Shown: one piece after another, positions 21,452 through 31,784 of the stretch
Layout of the letters: each line of letters starts with the position of its first letter
Numbering within the stretch: position 1 is the first letter of the stretch
Source of the DNA: Larix kaempferi
Taxonomy: Eukaryota; Streptophyta; Pinopsida; Pinales; Pinaceae
Assembly: GCA_027924585.1 (NCBI GenBank)
Contig: BSBM01000608.1
Span: forward strand, 7,814,501 to 7,878,500
Reading direction: 5' to 3'
Length of the DNA: 64,000 nucleotides
The notes under the pieces: generated by a model
Told to the model about the DNA's origin: nothing
The model's input: the letters and a program-made list of their open reading frames with translations, nothing else
The model's database searches: none
Position numbers and translations under genes: made by a program

Positions 21452-23035
21452 TCACTTCTTCCTCGAAGTATCTTCTATCTGAAGAACACCAAGCCTCTCT
21501 CTGAAGTACTCAAACTTCACTCTGTCTAGTGGTTTCATCAACACATATGCAACCTTCTCATCCATCGCAACATACAGGAGCCTCACTGCTCCTCTCTGCA
21601 CCATATCTTTGATATAGTGATATTTGATCTCAAAGTTCTTCAACCTGTCATGGAACAACGGGTTCTCAGACATCTTTTCACAACTCTGGTTGTCACAAAA
21701 GATACCAATAGCACCCAACGGGAGATCAAATAGCTCAGACAGTAGCTTCCTCATCCATACTGCCTCACAAGTAGCTAAAGAAGCTGCAACATACTTTGCT
21801 TCAGCTGTACTTAGTGCTACATAGGACTACTTCCTGCTAAACCAAGAGATCACACCTGATCCCATACTGAAGCAACACCCCGAAGTGCTCTTCCTATCTG
21901 CAGCACTTCCTTCCCAATCTGAATCAACATAAAATTCTAGGTTAAACTTTTGATTCACATCATACTTGAGCCCATAATCAACTGTACCCTTCAGGTACCT
22001 CAGAATATGCTTTACAGCAACCAGGTGAACACCTCTCGGATCCATCAAGAACTGGCTCAATGTGCTTACTGCAAAGCAAATATCTCGTCTCGTGTTCATC
22101 AGGTACATCAAGGACCTAATCATCTGACTATACACAGTGACATCAAATGGCTTAGATGAAGCATCAAACTGAAGCTTCAGGTTCGATGCCATAGGTGTGG
22201 CCATGGCCTTGCATTCCATCATCCCGAACCTCTTTAGGATCTATACTACATACTTCCCTTGTCCAAGGAAGATCACATCGACACTCTACCACACCTCCAT
22301 ACCTAGAAAGTAGTGCATCATCCCCAATTCCTTTATCTCAAACTCAGCAACAAGCTTCCTCTTCGTGTCGAAAATCAATCTATCCTCACCTGTAACAAAC
22401 AGGTCATCCACATAGAATAGTACTATCACTGGATTTCCTTCCACAACCTTGTAGTAAAGGTTGGAATCCGCTTTACTCTTAGTAAAGCCCAAACTAGATA
22501 AAGAGCTATCTATTCTGTCGTACCAGGTCCTAGGTTCCTGTTTCAAACCATACAAGTCTTTCTTTAGTTTGCACACATGAGTCCCTCTGTCATGTGTCTC
22601 AAAACCGAGTGGCTGCTCCACATACACTTTCTCTTCGACTACACCATTCAAGAAAGTTGTCTTGACATCCATCTGGTGTATCTTCCATTTCATCACTATA
22701 GCCAGGGAAAGTACTGATATGATGGAAGTGTACCTGGATACAGGAGAAAAAGTCTCTTCATAGTCTATTCCCTTTTTCTGGGAGAAGCCACGAGCTACAA
22801 ATCTCACTTTGTATTTCTCTATGCTACCAACTGCAGCATGCTTGATCTTATAGATCCATTTGGAAGTCACAACAGACTTCCCTTCAGGTCTTGGGACCAC
22901 ATCCCAAACATCATTCTTCATGATCAACTGGTACTCTTCGATCATTACTTCATCCTGGATCCTGGGAACTTCATATTTTTCAATAGATATCTTTCTTGCT
23001 GGAGTAAATGTTGTAGTCCTTATTTTGTAGGTGAT
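21452..23035 (-). pseudogene. Copia A2 reverse transcriptase-RNase H
   Basis: The RT block is open from 22945 to 22286 (219 codons). It includes KWIYKIKHAAVGSIEKYKVR, FVARGFSQKKGIDYEETFSP, QMDVKTTFLNG and the catalytic YVDD in LFYVDDLFVTG, all hallmarks of Ty1/copia RVT_2. A TAG after GMEVW ends it. RNase H follows (22222-21827, with YLKGT, DSDWEG, DRKSTSG) and, after another break, 21754-21452 with IFCDNQSCEKMSENP and KYHYIKDMVQRG. In a live element this is one polyprotein with gag and integrase; here integrase is missing upstream. Weak coding (TTTFTPARKISIEKYEVPRI) extends to about 23035. Some catalytic residues are intact but the frame is not. Confidence 0.9.
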
Positions 23036-23049
23036 GGTATACGATCTTT

Positions 23050-24338
23050 CCTAAAAGACAAGTTAAATTTCATGATTAGAAACATCTCATAGTTTTTAGA
23101 ACAAATTCTTATACATAAAGAAATATGTCATACAGTCATGCAATTAATTTAGCCAATGCTTCAATACAACATTTATCTGTATCCCGTAACTTTCTAGATT
23201 CCTTCCAATCTCTACCGAAACAATGTTAAGAGTGTGCACAACTCCCAACATGTCAGCAAAGAGGTTTCATTCTAGATAAGTAGCAATGGAATGTTGTACA
23301 GTGCCATAGGCCACTTACCCATCACATGCATATTAGTAGTATACTGTTCATTAATGCAATTATTCTAATATGCATAGTACACAACCTAAGTCTAGGAACA
23401 TAGGCATATACATCATTGAACAATATTATTTAAATAATAAGAAATGATAATTCAAATAGTTATCTTTGTTTGTTTGTTGGGTGGACTCCCTCTCAATCTT
23501 TTCTTCCTTGCAGGAACTACTGGAGTGTGCTCTCTCTTGATCTTTGCTTCCTAGATTACATGTCCTTGAACTTATATCCATCCTCGATCACTATTCATTC
23601 TTACTAGTATCATCATTGTGTTATCCTCGAGATCTCATAATCATACATTCATTAGTATCATCTTAATACTATCAAAACACAATAATCTTAAGCATGTATA
23701 GTCATGATCATTTCAAACACAGATAATAAGCATTAGCATTCAAAGTTTCAGGGAAGACTTCTCTTACTCATGTATATTCATATTTGATCATAGAACTCTT
23801 CTGGTTAGTCATATCATCAATCAAGGTAAGAGAGACATAATATGCATAAACCCTAGATTACTCAAACTTGTAACTTCATGAGTAATCATTATCAATCATA
23901 CAAAAGTTTAAGATCCTTACATAGGGTAGGATTCTAACTTGATATAGGAAAAACATACCTGGTCATCATATTTTCTAGTTATGTCTAGCAAAGTTTTCTT
24001 GTTCTCTTCAATGACCTGCATAACTCATAAGTTAACCATTGTAGAACCAAATTATACATACCTCGATGTGATCCATGACTATGGATGAGTCTTTGTCTTC
24101 ATGTCACTATGGTCTTGATCTAGGAGTTGATTTGTACCTTCATGTTAGCGGATAACATTCTCGTCATACAACACCACGGTGCATTAGTACAATCATAATA
24201 CAATCATAAGTGTCATAACCCTAATCAATGAATGTCTTCTATCATGCATTCATACTTTTACTAGGGTGATAAGACAAGTCTAAAATTAAACAAGATTGTT
24301 ACTAGACTCAATAACATGAAGACAATCATAATATAAAC
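23050..24338 (-). other. Non-coding stretch where copia integrase is expected
   Basis: Between gag and RT a copia element should encode protease and integrase (HHCC, DDE). I find none of those motifs on either strand, only AT-rich sequence without long frames. It may be replacement DNA or decay beyond recognition. Confidence 0.5.
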
Positions 24339-25060
24339 TTATTCATGAACAGATTTCAAAACATACCTGTAAGTCATACCTATTAGATTGCTTGTAGTAG
24401 TAGTTGTTGTTGTTCCTTTTGTTCGTAGGACAATCTGAGGAAAAGTGTCCTCTTCTTGGTATGTGCTGTGAGAGCTTGATCTCCATTCCCCATCTTCTCT
24501 TCTCGAGCTACAATCTAAGCTTCTTCCTGTGAGAATTCTTCCCACAACTTACTGAAAGAGATAAGTTTCTTCCTAGCACGAATTCCTTGGATGAAGGAAT
24601 CCCATGACCTAGGAAGGCCATTAAGAGTAGTCATTACCACTTCTCCATTCTCTACAGCTTCAAGTTGTTCTTTTATATAGGAGACCCTTGAAGAGTAAGA
24701 CAGCATGGTCTCCGCATTCTGGATCTGGATGTTCTTTAGTTGATTCCTCAATGCCATCTTTTGATTTATGTTCTTCCCTTCAAATAGCTTGGTCAAGGAA
24801 TCAAACATCTCCTTAGGTGTCCTTAGGGAAGACACATGGGGTATGAGATAGTCCTTAATAGAATCAGCAATGATTCTCTTGGATTTGACCAATTTCTTCT
24901 TGTGTGAAGCCTTAGTCTCATCTCCCTCTGGAACTGGAACCTCTTCACTTGAGTAAGTGTCCAACTCATTCTCTTCTACGATTAACCCAATCCTATACTT
25001 CCATGCTCGGAAGTTATCAACCCCTTCAAGCTTGTCCTCAAGCTTGGTGTGGTGAGACAT
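24339..25060 (-). pseudogene. Copia A2 gag
   Basis: The first 181 codons are open (25060-24515), from MSHHTKLEDKLEGVDNFRAW through LRTPKEMFDSLTKLFEGKNI and RNQLKNIQIQNAETMLSYSS to TTLNGLPRSWDSFIQGI. This is the UBN2-type gag of plant copia elements. A TAG follows EFSQEEA. In a shifted frame the zinc knuckle's second half, GHFSSDCP, is visible (about 24440), while the first CxxC is lost. A basic Asn/Tyr-rich tail follows. The start is well supported because the motif order begins at the Met. Role: capsid and RNA packaging. Confidence 0.85.
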
Positions 25061-25299
25061 CTTAAGAAGTACATCAAATGGAAATAGAGAAGTTATTAGG
25101 TCTTACCACTTGATTTGCTGAAAATTGGATCTCGAGCTAGATTAGGGTTTGTCAGAGAAACCCTAAAAATTCAAACTTTGAATTTTAAACTTCTGAAAGG
25201 ATAGAAAGATGCGCATTGATGAGCTAATCGAGTTGGTATACTCAGAATTTGAAAACTGCAAAGTTTCACCCCTCAAATTTGCTTTTCAAACTTTTGGAT

Positions 25300-25620
25300 T
25301 CACTAGGAGGACCCTGAATTAGGGTTTGAGTTTCCTGGAGCTTCACCCATCCAAAAAGTTCGATCTTGGTCTCTAAACTTAGATTTTTCAGAGGAGCTTC
25401 TAGCCATGGTCTCAGATGTCAGAAATTCCAACTGTTGCAGAAAACCTAATTTTTGACTTCACTAGAGAGGACCCCAAACTAGGGTTTGATTTTCCCGGAG
25501 CTTCACCCAACCAAAAAGTTCGATCCAAAGCTCTAAACTTTGATTTTTCCAAGGATCTTCCAGCCATGGTCTCAGATTTCAGAAATTCCATTTTTTGTGG
25601 ACACCCTAATTTTGAGGGCC
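25300..25620 (-). repeat. 160-bp tandem duplication in copia A2 leader
   Basis: Two copies begin near 25300 and 25460. They share AGGGTTTGA, CCCGGAGCTTCACCCA-like, CAAAAAGTTCGATC and AGCCATGGTCTCAGAT. The same leader position in element D holds a different three-copy repeat. Confidence 0.75.
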
Positions 25621-25781
25621 AAAACTAAAAGTGCTCATAATTGAATTCTGATTAGACAGAAAGATGCGCCTTGCTGAGGAGAGTCAATATAGCCTCCTTT
25701 CTTTCAAGATCTGTGGAGAGAAACCCAAAAAACAAGAAGCCCTAGCTTTCGCAACTGCATAGTGTCTTCTTCTCAAGTTAG

Positions 25782-25793
25782 CTCTGATACCAT
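25782..25793 (-). other. Primer-binding site of copia A2 (initiator tRNA-Met type)
   Basis: The minus strand reads TGGTATCAGAGC directly after the 5' LTR end, the standard PBS of Ty1/copia elements complementary to initiator tRNA-Met. Confidence 0.9.
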
Positions 25794-26069
25794 GTTAATT
25801 TTTTGAGCATCAATTCAATATGATCTAGGATCTTTACTGAGAGAATAACATGTACAATATATCAATCACAAGAAGAAATCACAAGAGACAATAGACACAC
25901 AGAGTTTCCTTGGTGAAAACCAATAAGGTGAAAAACCCTAATAACTTCCTCAGAGATAGATAGAGCAATGATACAAAACCCAAGCATAAGAGACAGTCTC
26001 TTAGCAGTAGCTTCTCCTCCTCCACTAGTGCACCATTCTCGAATGAGTGTATAAGTGAGAAAGTGAATG
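25794..26069 (-). repeat. 5' LTR of copia A2, truncated
   Basis: It matches 7849-8125 closely, then stops at GTGAATGATC and runs into unrelated sequence. The missing part is U3, including the TATA box, so this LTR could no longer start transcription. Confidence 0.85.
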
Positions 26070-26154
26070 ATCATCCCCGATCCCCTCAGTTCCCTTCAGG
26101 GCGATGGGTGACCACTTGATACATTTTTTTTTCTTCCAATTTTACACACGACCG

Positions 26155-26515
26155 CAATGGTCGTCGATCCGCAATCCACACTACGGGATTCAGAAAGCAA
26201 GGAAAGCACAAGTCATCATACCAGAATTTTACCCTTCTGCAATCCGCAATTCCGAATTGCAGAATGCAGAAATCCAGAAGCACAAAATCAATCCTCCGAA
26301 AATTTTCTCCTTCTGCATTCCGCAATCCGCATTGCGAAATGTGGGAATGTGGAAGTCCAAATACAATTCTTCAGAGCCTTCTCCCTCCTACCATCTGCAA
26401 TTCTGCATTGTGGAACTCGAAAATGCGGAAGTCCCAAACGTGAATCCAATCCTTGGTTTCCAACGCCCGCAATCCGCAATCTGCATTGCGGATGCGGAAT
26501 TGCGTAACCACATCC
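26155..26515. repeat. Dyad-symmetric repeat cluster (CCGCAATCCGCATTGCGG type)
   Basis: Three to four diverged ~95-bp units. Each carries a short inverted repeat such as GCAATTCCGAATTGC, CGCAATCCGCATTGCG or CGCAATCTGCATTGCGGATG, alternating with TTCTCC and AGAA-rich spacers. Because of the symmetry, open frames appear on both strands; none looks like a gene. Confidence 0.65.
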
Positions 26516-27259
26516 TCTGCACCTACAAACTTCCCAGGGGCATAACTTCCTCATCCTTAAGCCAAATTGGGAAAGGTTGGTACCGTTGGAAAGATATTGG
26601 AGAGATCTATCCATTGGTGTAATTCCATTTACCAACTGAGTTCTTCAAACTTGTCAATTTTCCAACTAAATTTATGCTTATAACTTCCTTCCATGTGCCT
26701 TTAACCTTCAACAAGAACTCTAATTGCCTCCTGCCAGAACTTCGTCCTTTCTCTGACCCACAGAGAGGTTATGAACACCACAGGGGCCATTCAACTCTTT
26801 TCCTCTTTCTAGGTGAGGCCAAGCAGTCCTTCAAACCAATTATGCAATGCATGAAGAAACACATAGAGTGAATGAAACAAAGGCTAATTCATACATCTAA
26901 CCCATGTTAAATTAGTAATGTATTAACTCATGCACTGAATGAAGTATTCAACATGGACTCATCCTTCTACTCGGGATTATACACAATCTATCTATTGATC
27001 AAACTCATGTAAACATTCATTCAATATTGGAACATAAGCAACATCACCAAACACATGAAATTCCATCCTTTAACAAAACAAAGAAACACTTATCTTTGAA
27101 TCAGGAATCTGCCCAAGCAACTCGCTAAGTGAGACCAACATTCCACCCAAACTTAGGTCTTTGTACAGCTATACTCTTTCAACTGAGAGACCACCCCTGA
27201 GTTGGGTTGGGTATCCACTAAGGAGGGCTAATGGCTCTCTCCCAATCAAGGTCTCATCC

Positions 27260-27516
27260 CCATGCTAATCCAATTTGTAGTTCGATTTATCAAGCATGCC
27301 AGAGAACAAGGATGCTAAGCCAACCTACAATGGGTTTATCAAGAATACAAGGGAAACATAACCATGCTAATCCAACCTACAATTGGGTTTATCAAGCATA
27401 CAAGGAAAACATAACCATGCTAATCCAACCTATAGTTGGGTTTATCAAGCATACAAGGATAACATAACCATGCTAAGCCAACCTACAGTTGGGTTTATCA
27501 AGCATACAAGGACAAC
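27260..27516. repeat. 53-bp tandem repeat, about five copies
   Basis: Unit CCATGCTAATCCAACCTACA then ATTGGGTTTATCAAGCATAC then AAGGAAAACATAA. Copies start near 27260, 27311, 27363, 27416 and 27470. Confidence 0.85.
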
Positions 27517-27638
27517 CGAGAGGATATTGCTAAGCTAGTGAGCTCAACCACAGAGCTACAGGAATCTCAACACTCGATAGACATGGCACCCACATTACCT
27601 ACCTCACCCAACACAAGGAAGGCCCTCTTATCTGCTAC

Positions 27639-27643
27639 ACAAT
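27639..27643. other. Target-site duplication ACAAT (element C, left)
   Basis: ACAAT abuts the LTR start TGTTATAGC. The right-hand copy at 36938-36942 is ACAAG, one mismatch. Confidence 0.65.
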
Positions 27644-28781
27644 TGTTATAGCTTAAAATGACACTTCTTCGTCCATGACAACACTTGTATCGCTTGGTCG
27701 CATGATGACACTTCTTGAGATCAAGTTTAGTCACACAAGATGACACTTTTGGATCGAAGGGTCATTTGGGACATTTAAAATGGTTGAAATTACCTCACTC
27801 TTGGCCCATTTGATGGTTATAACCCTTAGGAACATTTTTCCATACCAAACCATCTCCTGAAAATCATCAAAAAACCCTGTTTTTGGCCATTTTCCCCCAA
27901 AAATGTTGGTATCCTATGCATAGAGTAGGGCATACTAGGATGTGTGCGCGACTCTTATGCCTGTGGAGTAGGGCATGTGCACGACTATTATGCCTGTATA
28001 GTAGCGCACACCTAGAAAAATATGCAACTCTGCTTCACTAGAGTAGCGCACACCTTGAAAAATGCATTGGGTTGCAGTAGGAAGAGTAGGGCACTTTCCT
28101 GAACTAGTCAAAATCTCAAATTTTGGTTTAAATGAGTTGGTTTGGAAACCTCCTGATCGGTTATAGCTGCTTTTCCTCTCCTTCAATGACTATATAAGGA
28201 AGTTAGAAGGGCCATGTGAGGGAACCAAGCCTATAACAATGTTATGTTGGAGGAATGGAGACCCTCATCCCCCTCTCTTGTGCCTCAGTTTCTGATAAAC
28301 CCTAGCACAGCTGATTAGATGTTGGGATCCTTGGAGAACAGAAGCAGGAGACCTTGAATCTAGGTTTCGTGAAGTGCCAAGCTTGAAAGAAGGTATAATT
28401 TGATGAACTTTCTTCATTCATTAATAAAGTTCAGACGTTCTTTCCTTTCCAAAGATGACCTATTTATTTGTGTCTTAGATTTGATTACTGTTTGATTATA
28501 GTTTGATGTCTTATTATGTCTTGGATATCAGTCTTATATATGTAGTCAAATGTATTTGAGAAAGGTATCAAGTTGTTTTGCAGGTGTGGGCATTGCGGTA
28601 CCAGATAGCATTGAAGAGAAAGGAAGGGAAAGCTTGGATCAACCTTCTTATTAAGGTACTCATCTTTCTAACCTTAAATATCTTTGCTTACTAGTTGCAC
28701 TTGTAGAACATTTGTAGGTCTATCTTTCATACCTGTAAGTTGGTAGTTTCTCCCCTGAACTATAGGTGTATTTTCCTCACA
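27644..28781 (+). repeat. 5' LTR of element C
   Basis: Runs TGTTATAGC...CCTCACA. U3 holds a regularly spaced GAGTAGGGCA-type array (27923-28093). The TATA box (TATATAAGG) lies at 28191-28199 and AATAAA at 28423-28428. It pairs with 35811-36937. Confidence 0.9.
27923..28093 (+). promoter_or_regulatory. Phased GAGTAG(G/C)GCA motif array in element C U3
   Basis: Five copies at about 27923, 27966, 27998, 28041 and 28084, spaced 43, 32, 43 and 43 bp, ending about 100 bp before the TATA box. The same five occur in the 3' LTR (36090-36260). They are possible activator-binding sites; the function is inferred. Confidence 0.55.
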
Positions 28782-28787
28782 ATAGAA

Positions 28788-28805
28788 TGGCGACTCTGCT
28801 GGGGA
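28788..28805 (+). other. Primer-binding site of element C
   Basis: TGGCGACTCTGCTGGGGA, six bases after the 5' LTR. This is the PBS form seen in Tat/Ogre-like gypsy elements; the exact tRNA was not checked. Confidence 0.8.
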
Positions 28806-30792
28806 AAGCCTAACTGCTTAGGGGTATCCAAGGTCATTTCTTTAGTTTTGTTTGAAGGTATTTGTTCAATTTCTTGATTAGAATCAGTTTTTAGGCTTTG
28901 TTTGACCCTCCTTGGCTCTTACAGACCCTTCCTATCCCTTTCAGACCCCGGTGGACCCAAGTTGGGGGGTTTTAACCCCATTTTTTCAACTTTTCCCACC
29001 TGTGCACTACTGTTGTGAAGCACAGTAGCGCATTCCACTGTAATGGGTGCTAGTATGCCTCATACACAGTAGTGCACACATTCTACGTTTGATTTTTTGG
29101 GTTGTGGACCCAAATTTGGGGGTTGTGGCTACATTTTTGGGGTCCCTGATGACCCTAGGTCTGAGTTAAAACACTGTAAGTGGTCTCCTATCCTTGTATT
29201 GATCTTATGTTCATGATTTGGACCTCTTTTGATCAATTTGGGCTTGTTTGGAAAGTTTTGGGGCTTGTTGACCCAAGTTGGGGGGTTGTGGACCAGTTTG
29301 GTGTTTTGTACCCTAATTTGAGTCTGATTGAACATGCTTGCTCCATTTCCACTGGATTGAAACCTATTGAGTCTACTTGACCCTATTTGTATCTATTTGA
29401 GTGAAATTTCTCTTTAGATTGGTTTCTTATCCTCCTTATGATTTTAGTTTTCTTTTTGTAGTGAAAGCTCAAGTGTCTTTGTTGTTGTTCAGGTCCTTGA
29501 CTGCACTGTTTATGTGTAGACCTGACTTTACCAAACCATACTTATTTGTAGGTCATTTGCTTTGTTTGGTTCTAAAAGTAGTTTTCATATGCTTTTCCCA
29601 ATGGTTGGCATGCTTACATCAATAAGAATATGAAAGTCGTATTGGTAGCTTTTACTGTTTCAATCAGGAAACCTGAAAGTTCTTTGCTTTTGCTTTGACG
29701 GTAGGTTACTTTCAATTTAAGTTTTGTTTCTCACCTTTTGAAAAGCATAAAACATTTTGATTTATTTTCTGAATAGAGTACCTTGCAAGTGGCTTAAATG
29801 ATTTAAGAGTGCTTTGCATCAAAAAGAAGAAGTTTTCTTCTGCATACTGATTTTTCTGAGTAGCTGCATTCTTAGGTTTTGAGTTTAATTTTGTACATTT
29901 AGACTTTATTTTTATCTTTTTTGCATTCGAAAAGACTAAAAATTGCATTTGGATATGCATTCTAGATCGTATCTTTAAGACTTGCATTGAAAAGAAAAGA
30001 TTTGTTTAGTGGTAAGCATTTCATTTCAGTATTCTATCTCTGTTATAATCACTCTCACATACCCACTACCTTTTTGAGTAAGCAAGTAACCTTTAAAATG
30101 AACCCTAATAAAATGTACTAGTAACATTTTCTTTTCTAGGTTACACTTTTCACCAACTAGTCTTGGTTAGGATTTTGGGTTTAAAACACCTTAAACCACC
30201 CAAGATCACACATTACGCAAAAATCGTAGTTCGACTATCACAAGTAAACCCACCTCATTCAAAGATTGCCTAGGATCTATGCAGTAGGTCTTGTGAGATC
30301 ATATTGTTTGGAATAAACCTCCTACTTTCTGTTTCGAGCGTATACCAGGATTGGATCGCGTTTGGGGACTCTTTTGAGTTTCGGGCTCAGTTACCCTGCC
30401 CACGCATTCTGATTCAACCAAAGACTGTTCCCCCAGGAGTTTTTGGTGTGGTGATATCCTTAGTATCTGACCATAGGATCATACACAGGTGACGGCGGAG
30501 GGTTATATCTGCTGTACCTAGGATAGACGTTGGAGGAAACCCCTTACAGGTCTTTGGGAGGGCGGTTGGGTGATTCCAGCGCTTGCACCCTTAGTCATTG
30601 TATTATGGACCCCGGGTAACTGTTCTTCTTCCTTCGTTGATCTGTTCTGGGCCCTCATCATCCCAGACTCTTCTCCGGAAGGCATCTATTTTCCTCGTTT
30701 GATTTACCTAGGACCTTTTTAAGTGGTGTGCTCTTTGTGCTACTTGTCTTAGTTTTCCTTAGAGAACTTCTTGCTCATTTGAGCAGGAAACT
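28806..30792 (+). other. Element C 5' leader, no gene seen
   Basis: A 2-kb leader without a credible ORF. Around 28990-29080 it has further CAGTAG(C/T)GCA motifs like those in U3. T-rich stretches follow. Confidence 0.6.
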
Positions 30793-31761
30793 ATGTCTAG
30801 TGTTCCGGCAAGTGCCAATCAAGGTACCCTTGTTTCGAGGGATCCTTGTGATGTTCCATTCATTGGAAACATTGGTACTCCCTTAATGGCTACCATGAAT
30901 CTTCTTGGATTCACTATAGGGTTGTCGGTTTGGTTGTTCTCCACTCTGAATGCCTTGCATGCTCCTGACGCTTCTTTTGTGAGCAACTCAAATCAAGAGC
31001 ATCAGAACCCTGTGCCTTCTTTTCCAGTAACATCTTCTCCTCCTCCTTCTACCTCATGTGGTGAAAGTAGCAATACTAGTAACCAGCAGTCTAAAAGGAA
31101 TAGACGTGGGAAGAATCAGAAGAAGATGCGAAAACAAGGGGGCAGCAACCCATCCTATGGAAATCATGTTGGGGGAAAGCACCCTGCCTCTGCAAATCAT
31201 GCAGGGGGCACCTACCCAGCCTCTGGAGGTCATGCTGGGGGAAAAATTTTAGTCACTGAAAGTTTGTCTTCAACCACTGTCAGTCATGTTGAGGACACGT
31301 CATTGATCACTGCTAGTCATATTAATGACAAGTCACCAGTTCCTGTGAATCATACTGGAGACACCAGATCATCCACTACAAGTCATGCTGAGGGAGTTGA
31401 CATTGTCAACAAACCCAATAAACAGAAGTATAAGTCCCCTTGCAAGTTTTGTGAGGGAGACCACCTTACTTATTTGTGCCCTCTACTTCCAGAAGTGCAA
31501 AAAGTGTGGCCCTTAGTTCAAAATTCTTCTGCTTCTAAGCAACCAGCCACTGTAAGTCATGCTAGGGGCAAGGTGTCATCCAATGATAGTCATGCTGAGA
31601 GTACTGACGTTGTAAATGAGTCTAAACCTATAGCACGGAAACCAAAGTTCCCTTGTAAACTTTGTAAGGGAGATCACCTTACTCACCAGTGCCTTTCCAT
31701 TCCAGAGCACGAAGAGTGTGGTCCATGTCTGAAGGAACCTCTGTTCCTGAGTTGTCTATAG
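30793..31761 (+). CDS. Element C ORF1: zinc-knuckle gag-like protein with His-Ala-Gly-Gly repeats
   Basis: 322 open codons from a Met at 30793. Order: an N-terminal block (GTPLMATMNLLGFTIGL) shared with element B; a Ser/Pro linker; a basic Lys/Arg/Gln segment (about residues 95-115); then six to eight ~15-residue repeats built on NHAGGT/SHVEDT/SHAEGV; and two CCHC knuckles, CKFCEGDHLTYLC (about residue 218) and CKLCKGDHLTHQC (about residue 295). The knuckles indicate nucleic-acid binding, as in gag nucleocapsid. No Retrotrans_gag capsid core is seen, unlike element B. The stop at 31759 is followed 24 bp later by ORF2 in another frame, and the alternative frame near the end (SVPELSID) suggests an ancestral fusion. 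I infer a structural role for this retroelement. Confidence 0.65.
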   Translation: MSSVPASANQGTLVSRDPCDVPFIGNIGTPLMATMNLLGFTIGLSVWLFSTLNALHAPDASFVSNSNQEHQNPVPSFPVTSSPPPSTSCGESSNTSNQQSKRNRRGKNQKKMRKQGGSNPSYGNHVGGKHPASANHAGGTYPASGGHAGGKILVTESLSSTTVSHVEDTSLITASHINDKSPVPVNHTGDTRSSTTSHAEGVDIVNKPNKQKYKSPCKFCEGDHLTYLCPLLPEVQKVWPLVQNSSASKQPATVSHARGKVSSNDSHAESTDVVNESKPIARKPKFPCKLCKGDHLTHQCLSIPEHEECGPCLKEPLFLSCL

Positions 31762-31784
31762 ATTCCCTATAGTTATATCAACCT

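Larger units (their letters stand above)
7849..26069 (-). mobile_element. Copia element A2, nested host of element B and a TIR insertion
   Basis: Minus-strand Ty1/copia element. From its 5' end (right): truncated 5' LTR (25794-26069), PBS, repeated leader, gag (25060-24339), a non-coding stretch where integrase should be, RT/RNase H (23030-21452), repeat-rich 3' UTR, polypurine tract and 3' LTR (7849-8438). Two insertions interrupt the 3' UTR: element B (8760-19126, target duplication GATCT) and a 944-bp TIR element (19593-20536). Removing these leaves about 6.9 kb. The 5' LTR has lost its outer ~310 bp, so the element's own target duplication cannot be checked. Confidence 0.8.
26070..27643. 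other. Unclassified repeat DNA left of element C
   Basis: No convincing gene. It contains the dyad-rich repeat at 26155-26515 and a 53-bp tandem repeat at 27260-27516. The repeat unit recurs once at about 37025, right of element C, so the DNA on both sides of C was probably one unit before insertion. Confidence 0.5.

Noticed and set aside
26104-26635. Overlapping open frames on both strands
   Set aside because: Produced by the dyad-symmetric repeats; no protein-like features.
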